DNA of 7,232 nucleotides, taken from positions 1 through 7,232 of the forward strand of contig JAZQCI010000042.1 in assembly GCA_045546175.1 (NCBI GenBank), given 5' to 3'. The notes beneath the pieces were generated by a model. The model worked only from the letters and a program-made list of their open reading frames with translations, had not been told where the DNA came from and did not search any database. The stretch comes from CAG-791 sp045546175. GTDB taxonomy: Bacteria > Bacillota > Clostridia > Lachnospirales > Lachnospiraceae. The position numbers were made by a program, and so were the translations under genes. Position 1 is the stretch's first letter. Every line of letters starts with the position of its first letter. Shown in pieces: positions 1-6,093 of this stretch.

Positions 1-425
1 GGATTGTTCTTGTAATCCTTATCGATCTTTTTGAGCAGCGCGCTCATAGCAAGAGCTGCGGGTCCGAAGCCGAATCCCTTGAATCCCTGCTGGCTCTTAA
101 GATAGGTATAGAGTGCAAGCTCATTCTCTCCGTTCACTTCAGACTTCTTCATCTGAGGGAACTGTGTGTTGTATTTGAGCGTGCAGAACTGGTGGATCTC
201 TTCGTCAGACTCGGGAGCCTGTCCCGCGAACTGGTTGCAGGGTATATCGATGATCTCGAATCCTCTGTCGTGATACTTCTCGTACATCTTCTCAAGCGCC
301 TCGTACTGAGGAGTAAAACCGCAGCCGGTCGCTGTATTGACGATCAGAAGGACCTTTCCCTTGTAATCGCTCATTGCTACATCTTCGCCTTTTCCATTCT
401 TGATCACATAATCATAAACACCCAT
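1..425 (-). CDS. Glutathione peroxidase family protein (Cys-type thiol peroxidase), 3' end outside window
   Basis: The first 141 codons are present and the C-terminus lies beyond the window edge. The protein belongs to the glutathione peroxidase family, which reduces hydrogen peroxide and organic hydroperoxides in the cytoplasm; bacterial Cys forms usually take electrons from thioredoxin rather than glutathione. Visible motifs are NTATGCGFTPQY with the peroxidatic cysteine C35 (a TGC codon, so cysteine and not selenocysteine), IPCNQF at 61-66 with the conserved C63, Q69 of the catalytic tetrad, and FCTLKYNTQFP at 80-90, whose C81 matches the resolving cysteine of thioredoxin-dependent members. 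The catalytic Trp-Asn motif is expected further on and is cut off. The ATG at 425 is preceded by AGGAGG with a 6-base spacer. The gene has its own promoter and follows the operon's terminal hairpin, so it is a separate unit. The family is certain; the electron donor is inferred. Confidence 0.95.
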   Translation of the reverse strand, partial: MGVYDYVIKNGKGEDVAMSDYKGKVLLIVNTATGCGFTPQYEALEKMYEKYHDRGFEIIDIPCNQFAGQAPESDEEIHQFCTLKYNTQFPQMKKSEVNGENELALYTYLKSQQGFKGFGFGPAALAMSALLKKIDKDYKNN

Positions 426-431
426 GTTCGG

Positions 432-437
432 CCTCCT
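432..437 (-). promoter_or_regulatory. Ribosome binding site of the peroxidase gene
   Basis: On the minus strand this reads AGGAGG, six bases before the ATG at 425. It is a near-perfect Shine-Dalgarno sequence and fixes the start, since no other in-frame start with comparable spacing is nearby. Confidence 0.9.
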
Positions 438-443
438 TTTTAA

Positions 444-458
444 TTATATAAATTATAT
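444..458 (-). promoter_or_regulatory. Candidate PerR-like operator in the peroxidase leader
   Basis: Read on the minus strand, this 7-1-7 stretch is ATATAAT-T-TATATAA, matching 11 of the 14 defined positions of the Bacillus PerR box (TTATAAT-n-ATTATAA). It lies inside a tandem 9-base repeat (aattatata twice, 442-459), which also forms an 8-1-8 inverted repeat at 444-460. The site would lie about 28 to 42 bases into the transcript, where a bound repressor could block elongation. Peroxide control by PerR would suit a peroxidase gene, but the leader is so AT-rich that chance matches are likely. No perR gene is visible here. Confidence 0.3.
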
Positions 459-492
459 AAGGTGATCATTTTTTCTTGTTCAGTTTTATTAA

Positions 493-521
493 ATTATATT
501 TTGCACAATCTATTTTGTCAA
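493..521 (-). promoter_or_regulatory. Consensus housekeeping-sigma promoter for the peroxidase gene
   Basis: On the minus strand the -35 box is TTGACA (516-521) and the -10 box is TATAAT (493-498), separated by exactly 17 bases. Both hexamers match the SigA/sigma-70 consensus perfectly. Transcription should begin near 486, giving a leader of about 60 bases before the ATG at 425. The region is AT-rich, unlike the coding sequence on either side. A match this good suggests strong transcription, perhaps held in check by a repressor. Confidence 0.9.
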
Positions 522-561
522 GTAGAATTATGAACGTTTTTTTGAAAACCGTTTTACAGCA

Positions 562-628
562 AAGCCCCCTCCGGACCGCCACGACCGCAATATCACATAT
601 CGCACTCGTGCCGGCCCCGAGGGGGCCC
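562..628 (-). terminator. Long hairpin at the end of the ispG-polC operon, probable terminator or transcript-end structure
   Basis: The arms are 564-593 and 597-626, 30 bases each with no bulges, around a 3-base loop at 594-596. As DNA, 24 of 30 positions are Watson-Crick. In minus-strand RNA three more become G-U pairs, leaving three G-G mismatches, and two further G-U pairs extend the base to 562/628. The hairpin starts 32 bases after the stop codon of the YARHG gene. Only UUU follows the stem before GCUGU, so the U-tract is poor for a classical intrinsic terminator. It may terminate, protect the 3' end from exonucleases, or be a processing site. The rest of the 426-660 intergenic region holds the peroxidase promoter and leader and nothing else I can identify. 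Confidence 0.7.
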
Positions 629-660
629 GTCAAGTTCCTTATGCCTATCCGAAAATCCTC

Positions 661-1458
661 TCAGCGGATTCCCCGATCCTGCGCCTCTTTAACAAGAAGG
701 TTTATATTCGCCTTCTCGTATTCATTGAAGCGCTCATTCTGGTTGGCGTCAAATTCCTCCGCAGGAATCGTTCCGTTGTACCAGCTCTTGCTCTCGAAGT
801 ATCTCTTGAATTCTTCTCCGGTGAATATCCTGCCTTTACGGGCGTAGATCTCATTGAGGGCGAACAGGACTTCCCTGTCGGTGAGACCGGAGATTTCTTC
901 CTCGGAGTAATAGCGGCTGTTGCTGTCCGGCAGGATATAGTCTCCCGAAAGGACCTTCTGCTCCTCTTCCAGCTCTTTTTTGCGCTTGGCTTCCTTCTCA
1001 TCGATCTCAGCCTGCTTCTCCGCTCTCTCCTCGGCTTTCTTTCTCTCCTCTTCTTCTCTGGCCTTTTCCTCTTCTTCCTGCTTCGCTTTTTGGGCCGCTT
1101 CCTCCTCGGCCCGCTTCGCCTCTTCCTCCTGCCGCTTCTTCTCCTTGGCTTCTTCCTCCGCCTTTCGGGCTTCCTCTTCCGCCGCCTTCTTCTCCTCCTG
1201 CGTCAGCTCGCCGCTGCCGGCGTTCTCAGACGCCTGCGGAGACCCGTAAAGCCTCTGCGCCTCACCGGTCAGCACGCCGCTGTCGAGAAGAACGAAGAGA
1301 AAAGCGATCAGGGAGATCACAACAATGCCTCCCAGGATCACACTGACCACATTTCCTTTTTTCTGCTGCCTGATGTCGGCTTTCTCCTCCCTGTCGATCT
1401 CGTCGTTGGGGATATAGTCTCTGTTTCTACCCCTGCGCGGGTCTTTGTCAGTTCGCAT
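661..1458 (-). CDS. Single-pass membrane protein with charged helical stalk and C-terminal YARHG domain
   Basis: This 265-residue protein has four visible parts. Residues 1-36 are a charged cytoplasmic tail. Residues 37-58 are one hydrophobic segment (VVSVILGGIVVISLIAFLFVLL), likely a signal anchor with the C-terminus outside. Residues 84-170 are a Glu/Lys/Arg/Ala run typical of a coiled coil or single alpha helix. Residues 172-257 match the YARHG domain, with ALNEIYARKGRIF at 200-212, KSWYNGT at 224-230 and NEYEKANINLL at 245-255. YARHG domains are common on exported proteins of Firmicutes; their ligand is not known to me. The gene starts 11 bases after polC, with its SD in that gap, so it is probably translationally coupled to polC and last in the operon. 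A GTG at 1464 overlaps the SD and is rejected as the start. The function is unknown; a cell-envelope role is inference. Confidence 0.85.
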   Translation of the reverse strand: MRTDKDPRRGRNRDYIPNDEIDREEKADIRQQKKGNVVSVILGGIVVISLIAFLFVLLDSGVLTGEAQRLYGSPQASENAGSGELTQEEKKAAEEEARKAEEEAKEKKRQEEEAKRAEEEAAQKAKQEEEEKAREEEERKKAEERAEKQAEIDEKEAKRKKELEEEQKVLSGDYILPDSNSRYYSEEEISGLTDREVLFALNEIYARKGRIFTGEEFKRYFESKSWYNGTIPAEEFDANQNERFNEYEKANINLLVKEAQDRGIR

Positions 1459-1460
1459 AG

Positions 1461-1468
1461 TCACCTCC
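1461..1468 (-). promoter_or_regulatory. Ribosome binding site of the YARHG gene, abutting the polC stop
   Basis: On the minus strand this reads GGAGGTGA, a full-length anti-SD complement, and GGAGG lies five bases before the ATG at 1458. It begins one base after the polC TGA (1470-1472). Ribosomes finishing polC would sit over it, which suggests coupled translation. It also decides the start in favour of ATG 1458 over the GTG at 1464. Confidence 0.88.
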
Positions 1469-1469
1469 G

Positions 1470-4400
1470 TCAGTTCATAATATCAAAGAGCGAGATCTGG
1501 TTGCTCTCGGGAAGATCTCCCAGAAGTCCCATGGCGTGCATCTTCTCCACCACGGTCTTGGGGACCTTGGTCCTGTTCCAAAAATCGTCTCTCGAGATAA
1601 AAGGTCCGTCCTTGGCAGCTTCCACCACAGCGTCCGCTGCTTTTTCACCCATTCCGTCGATACTCGTGAGCGACGGCATGATCTTTCCGTCCACGATCTT
1701 ACAGTTTCTTGATCCCGCTGTAAAAATATCGATCGGCGTAAACTCAATGCCCCTCGCGTACATCTCCCTGACGATCAGGCAGTCGTCGAGCGTGGCAAGC
1801 TCTTTGGGCGTGAGCGTATCTTTTCTTTTATTATATTCGTCCATGACTTCCAGCAGATGCGCCTGGCCCTGGCACATGATCTCATAGGAGAAAGCTGAAG
1901 CCCTGATGCTGTAATAGGCGGCATAGTAAGCCAGAGGGTGGAATACTTTGCAATAGGCGATTCTCAGCGCCATCATGACATAGGCGGCCGCATGCGCTCT
2001 GGGGAACATGTACTTGATCTTCAGGCAGGACTCGATATACCAGTCCGGAACGCCCGCCGCTTCCATGGCTTCCTTCATCTGCGGAGTCAGTCCTTTACCT
2101 TTACGGACGGATTCCATCGTCTTAAATGACAATGATTTGTCCATATTCATGCCAATCAGGTAGGACATGATGTCATCACGGGTACAGATCGCCGTCGAAA
2201 GCGTAGCTTTGCCGCTCTGGATCAGCGACTGCGCGTTGCCCAGCCACACGTCCGTTCCATGGGACAGACCGGAGATGCGGACCAGCTCCGACATGGTCGT
2301 GGGTCTCGTGTCGTCCAGCATGCCGATTACGAATTTGGTGCCGAACTCGGGGATTCCCAGAGAACCTACGTCTATGCCTCCGTTCTGCTCGGGTGTGATC
2401 CCGAGCGCCTCGGTAGAACTGAACAGGCTCATGACAGTGGGGTCATCCAGAGGGATGTCCATGGGATCAAGTCCCGTCAGATCCTGCAGCATCCTGATCA
2501 TGGTGGGATCATCGTGTCCGAGGATATCCAGCTTCAGCAGGTTGTGATCGATGGAGTGATAGTCAAAGTGCGTCGTGATGATATCCGTCGTCATATCGTT
2601 GGCCGGATGCTGGACCGGCGTAAAGGTATTGATATCCTCCCCGAGAGGAAGTACTACGATACCACCCGGGTGCTGGCCGGTACTGCGGCGGATTCCCGTG
2701 CAGCCCTGCAGCAGGCGCTCGATCTCGCAGTTTCTCTTTGCGACGCCCTTTCTCTCAAAATAATTCTTGACGTAACCGTAAGCGGTCTTATCCGCCACGG
2801 TCGCGATGGTACCCGCTTTGAATGTCTGCTCGTGGCCGAAAATGACCTTGGTGTAGGCGTGGGCCTTACTCTGGTATTCGCCCGAGAAGTTCAGGTCGAT
2901 ATCCGGCTCTTTGTCGCCCTTAAATCCGAGGAAAGTCTCGAAGGGAATATCAAATCCGTCCTTTTTCAGGGGCTTTCCGCAGCGCGGGCAGATCCTGGGC
3001 GGCATGTCGATCCCGCATCTTCCCGCATAGGCTTTCACTTCCGGCGAGTCGAAGTCGCTGAAGTGGCACTCCGTGCAGTAATAATGCGGCGGAAGCGGAT
3101 TGACTTCCGTTATGCCCGACATGGTCGCGACAAAAGAGGAACCGACGGATCCTCGCGAACCGACCAGGTAGCCGTCTTCCACGGATTTCCAAACGAGCTT
3201 CTGTGCGATGATGTACATGACCGAGTAGCCGTTCTTTATGATGGAACCCAGTTCTCTCTGCAGTCTCTCTTCGACGATGGGCGGCAGCGGATCGCCGTAC
3301 ATGGAATGCGCCTTGTTGTAACAGATCTCGGTCAGCGTCTCGTCGGAATGAGGGATGATCGGAGGGCACTTGTCCGGGCGCACCGGCGAAATGGCGTCGA
3401 TCATATCCGCGATCTTCCGCGTGTTGGTGATGACCACTTCCTCGGCTTTCTGCGCGCCGAGATAGGAAAACTCCTGCAGCATGTCCTCGGTCGTTCTCAG
3501 GTACAGAGGGGCCGGGTCTTCGTCCGACATGCCCATTCCGTCCTGGATGATGCTGCGGTAGATCTCGTCCTCGGGATCCATGAAGTGGACGTCCCCGGTG
3601 GCCACAACGGGCTTTCCGAGCTGCTCGCCCAGCTTTACGATCCTTCTGTTGAGATCGAGAAGGTCCTCTTCCGTCTTGATCTGCGGATATCTCCCCTGCA
3701 TTCTGGGGGACTCCAGAAGGAACCTGTTGTTGTCCCTGGGCTGGATCTGCAGATAGTCATAGAAATCCGCGATGCCTGCCACCGCTTCATCTCCACGCTC
3801 CTCGAGGATCGCCTCGAACAGTTCGCCGGAGACGCAGGCGCTTCCGACAAGGATTCCCTCTCTGTGCTTCATCAGCAGACTCTTGGGAATTCTGGGCTTT
3901 TTGAAAAAGTATTTGAGGTGGGAATCGCTGATCATGGTATACAGATTCACTCTTCCCGTGTTGTTCTTGGCCAGAAGCACGCAGTGGTGCGTCCGGAGCC
4001 TCTTGATGATATCCGGATTGCTGTCGCTTAAGGCGTTCACCTTCTCAAAGGTATCGGCTCCCCTCTCTTCGAGCATCGGAAGGAGCTTGCGGAAAATCCC
4101 GGCCGTGCACTCGGCGTCATCCACCGCGCGGTGATGATTTTCCAGGGATACGCCCAACACCTTCGCGACCGCGTCCAGCGTATATTTGGCATGCCCGGGC
4201 AGAAGGGCTCTGGAGATACCCAGCGTGTCCACAGTCGTAAACGGGCAATCGTAACCAAGCCTCTTGCAGTTTTCCCGCACGAAGCCGATATCAAATCCGA
4301 CGTTATGTCCCACCAGGACGCAGCCTTCCGAGAATTCCAGGAAGCGGGGGAGCACCTTTTCGATCGGATCCGCGTCGATGACCATATCGTCAGTGATACT

Positions 4401-6041
4401 GGTCAGTTGCGTAATCCGGTAAGGGATCGGGATGCCCGGATTGACAAATTCCGAGAAGCGCCCTGTGATCTGGCCGTTCTCTACTTTGACGGCGCCGAAT
4501 TCGATGATCCTGTTCTTTTCCGGTGAAAAGCCGGTCGTCTCCAGATCGAAAACGACAAACTTCTGCGCGCCGAGCTCGTCTTCCGGCTTCTCGGCCGATC
4601 CAAGCTCGACACTCTTCTTGAGATCGTCCACCAGATAGCACTCCACGCCGTAAATGACCTTGAAAAAGTTCTGGGAGTCCACCGGAGGCAGGCCTTCTTC
4701 CTTTCTCTTCTTGTTTTCAGAGGACAGGAGCGCCTCGCGGACGTGGTTGGCGTCCGGGAAAGCCTGTACATTTCCGTGATCCGTGATCGCGATAGCCGGC
4801 ATACCCCAGGCATAGGCTCTTTTGACCAGGTCCTTGCACTCGGACACGCCGTCCATATCGCTCATCTTCGTGTGGCAGTGCAGTTCGACCCTCTTGACCT
4901 GGGCGTTGTCCTCTCTCTTCTTCTCGACAGAGGGGATCAACATAATGCCCTGCAGGGAAGAGATGCTGACTTCCTTGTCGAACGTATCGAAGACCGCCGC
5001 TCCCTTGACCTTGATCCAGGTACCGGGCCCCAGGGACCCCAGGAGCTCTTCGGAGAGCGGAGTGGGGACGAAAACTTTGCAGTAGATCGAGTCCGTCAGA
5101 TCCGTCAGAGCGAACTTGACGATCGTCTTGTCGTTCTTGATGTTTCTGCTGCTGTTAGACAGGATCTTGCCGCGGACCACCACTTCGCCGATCTCTCCGA
5201 CCACATCGCAGATCGGGATGGCGTCCTCGCTGACCTCTCTTCCGTAGAGGACATCGGGATTATTGGACCGCTTGAGGCTGACGACCTTTTTGCCGCCCTG
5301 CGCGCCGGCCCCTTTGAACCTGCGCCCGCGCCTGTCCCCATCCGACGAAGAAGGTTTGACACTCTCCTCTTTTTTGACAAAAGAGAGCTTGGGTGCCTCT
5401 TCCTCTTTTTTCTCCTGCTGCCGGGCTGCGGCCGTATCCCAGGGAGGGAGCTCTGTCGGTGCGTTCTCGGAGATTGTAAAGGCGGCCTCCGCGCCTTGCA
5501 GCGGCACCGCTCTCTCCACTCTCTCAACGGTATTTTTCCTGCGCTGCTCCAGCGATACGGTCAGGGTCGCGGGAACGCCGCACCTCTCGCGGAAGATCCT
5601 GTTGAGCGCCTCCTCCAGCGCGAAGGCCAGTTTCCGGCTCAGGCACGTGTCCTCAATGACGATGACGATCCCGCCATCTTCCTTGTAGTCCACTCTGGCT
5701 TCCCGGAAGTACAGGCCCATGACATGGGAGAAGCTCGCGATCTCACTGACCAGTGAGTCAAAATATTCCTCCATGAGCCTTCTCGGCGTATACTGGGCAC
5801 TCAAGGCATAATGCTCGTCGATATAGACCTCCGGGTTCCTCTCGCGAAAGACCTGCCTGGAGATCTCATCCTGCATTCTGTATATGCGCGATTTGTGGAT
5901 CAGGTGTCCCGAATGCAGGACGACTTTGATCCTGGTGTGCTCCTTATTGGTAGTAAGGCGCTCTATTTCCGTCTCGGTAAAATAATCTCTGAGATCCGTC
6001 TTGACCTGCAGAGTCGGAAATACATCAAAAAAAGCTTTCAT
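1470..6041 (-). CDS. polC: DNA polymerase III alpha subunit, Gram-positive PolC type
   Basis: PolC is the replicative polymerase of low-GC Gram-positives, copying the chromosome with proofreading while tethered to the beta clamp. With the ATG at 6041 it has 1523 residues, somewhat longer than Bacillus subtilis PolC (about 1440). The order is: N-terminal domains (about 1-185); a polar linker (about 188-270); an OB fold (about 275-375); a PHP domain starting HCHTKMSDMDG (H388, H390) with H422, and its second half carrying D817 and H819. Inserted in PHP is a DEDDh 3'-5' exonuclease with D499 and E501 (FDLETTGF), D584, H637 and D642. A zinc site follows (C989, C992, C1018, C1021, with C1009 nearby). 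The palm aspartates D1047 and D1049 lie in PDIDLNF. Near the end are a helix-hairpin-helix (IDGMGEKAADAV) and a clamp-binding QISLF at 1515-1519. All catalytic residues I checked are intact. Longer starts at ATG 6068 and TTG 6077 lack an SD. Confidence 0.98.
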   Translation of the reverse strand: MKAFFDVFPTLQVKTDLRDYFTETEIERLTTNKEHTRIKVVLHSGHLIHKSRIYRMQDEISRQVFRERNPEVYIDEHYALSAQYTPRRLMEEYFDSLVSEIASFSHVMGLYFREARVDYKEDGGIVIVIEDTCLSRKLAFALEEALNRIFRERCGVPATLTVSLEQRRKNTVERVERAVPLQGAEAAFTISENAPTELPPWDTAAARQQEKKEEEAPKLSFVKKEESVKPSSSDGDRRGRRFKGAGAQGGKKVVSLKRSNNPDVLYGREVSEDAIPICDVVGEIGEVVVRGKILSNSSRNIKNDKTIVKFALTDLTDSIYCKVFVPTPLSEELLGSLGPGTWIKVKGAAVFDTFDKEVSISSLQGIMLIPSVEKKREDNAQVKRVELHCHTKMSDMDGVSECKDLVKRAYAWGMPAIAITDHGNVQAFPDANHVREALLSSENKKRKEEGLPPVDSQNFFKVIYGVECYLVDDLKKSVELGSAEKPEDELGAQKFVVFDLETTGFSPEKNRIIEFGAVKVENGQITGRFSEFVNPGIPIPYRITQLTSITDDMVIDADPIEKVLPRFLEFSEGCVLVGHNVGFDIGFVRENCKRLGYDCPFTTVDTLGISRALLPGHAKYTLDAVAKVLGVSLENHHRAVDDAECTAGIFRKLLPMLEERGADTFEKVNALSDSNPDIIKRLRTHHCVLLAKNNTGRVNLYTMISDSHLKYFFKKPRIPKSLLMKHREGILVGSACVSGELFEAILEERGDEAVAGIADFYDYLQIQPRDNNRFLLESPRMQGRYPQIKTEEDLLDLNRRIVKLGEQLGKPVVATGDVHFMDPEDEIYRSIIQDGMGMSDEDPAPLYLRTTEDMLQEFSYLGAQKAEEVVITNTRKIADMIDAISPVRPDKCPPIIPHSDETLTEICYNKAHSMYGDPLPPIVEERLQRELGSIIKNGYSVMYIIAQKLVWKSVEDGYLVGSRGSVGSSFVATMSGITEVNPLPPHYYCTECHFSDFDSPEVKAYAGRCGIDMPPRICPRCGKPLKKDGFDIPFETFLGFKGDKEPDIDLNFSGEYQSKAHAYTKVIFGHEQTFKAGTIATVADKTAYGYVKNYFERKGVAKRNCEIERLLQGCTGIRRSTGQHPGGIVVLPLGEDINTFTPVQHPANDMTTDIITTHFDYHSIDHNLLKLDILGHDDPTMIRMLQDLTGLDPMDIPLDDPTVMSLFSSTEALGITPEQNGGIDVGSLGIPEFGTKFVIGMLDDTRPTTMSELVRISGLSHGTDVWLGNAQSLIQSGKATLSTAICTRDDIMSYLIGMNMDKSLSFKTMESVRKGKGLTPQMKEAMEAAGVPDWYIESCLKIKYMFPRAHAAAYVMMALRIAYCKVFHPLAYYAAYYSIRASAFSYEIMCQGQAHLLEVMDEYNKRKDTLTPKELATLDDCLIVREMYARGIEFTPIDIFTAGSRNCKIVDGKIMPSLTSIDGMGEKAADAVVEAAKDGPFISRDDFWNRTKVPKTVVEKMHAMGLLGDLPESNQISLFDIMN

Positions 6042-6044
6042 TCT

Positions 6045-6056
6045 TCCCCGTTCCTC
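6045..6056 (-). promoter_or_regulatory. Purine-rich ribosome binding region of polC
   Basis: On the minus strand this reads GAGGAACGGGGA before the ATG at 6041. GAGG is 11 bases away and GGGGA is 3 bases away, so neither gives ideal spacing. This is a weaker initiation site than those of the neighbouring genes, which would suit modest PolC levels. It still supports ATG 6041, where the protein begins MKAFFDVFP as expected for PolC, over the upstream starts. Confidence 0.6.
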
Positions 6057-6063
6057 GTGTAAT

Positions 6064-6081
6064 TTCATTGACGTCAATGAA
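6064..6081. repeat. Perfect 18-bp palindrome between ispG and polC
   Basis: The sequence TTCATTGACGTCAATGAA is identical on both strands, centred between 6072 and 6073. After one mismatched pair (6063/6082) three further pairs match, so the symmetry extends over 6060-6085. It lies in the 52-base gap between the ispG stop and the polC start, about 22 bases before the polC ATG. In RNA it could form a stem of about 7 bp with a 4-base loop. It could be a protein-binding site, a small RNA structure affecting polC translation, or a processing site. I cannot name a factor. Confidence 0.6.
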
Positions 6082-6093
6082 GTTAGTAATAAT

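Noticed and set aside
317..325. Possible selenocysteine at the peroxidase active site
   Set aside because: The active-site codon reads TGC on the minus strand, so it is an ordinary cysteine and no SECIS element is needed.
440..469. Nine-codon leader ORF (MITLYNLYN) on the minus strand before the peroxidase gene
   Set aside because: It has no proper SD and its repeats come from the tandem AT-rich 9-mer, so it is more likely accidental than a regulatory leader peptide.
1090..1887. 265-codon plus-strand open frame across the YARHG gene and polC 3' end
   Set aside because: Leu/Ser/Phe-rich translation arises from the complement of the Glu/Lys codons in the stalk; it spans two well-supported genes.
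2259..4031. 590-codon open frame on the plus strand antisense to polC
   Set aside because: It lies wholly inside conserved polC sequence with intact catalytic motifs, shows no recognisable domain, and its product is Arg/Asp/His/Val-rich as expected when GAC/GTC/ATC-rich codons are read in the opposite strand.
4743..5756. 337-codon plus-strand open frame antisense to the N-terminal half of polC
   Set aside because: Same explanation: shadow of a real gene, no family resemblance and no convincing ribosome binding site noticed.
6042..6077. Longer polC starts at TTG 6077 or ATG 6068
   Set aside because: Neither has an SD and both fall inside the palindrome, while MKAFFDVFP from ATG 6041 has purine-rich sequence upstream and the expected PolC beginning.
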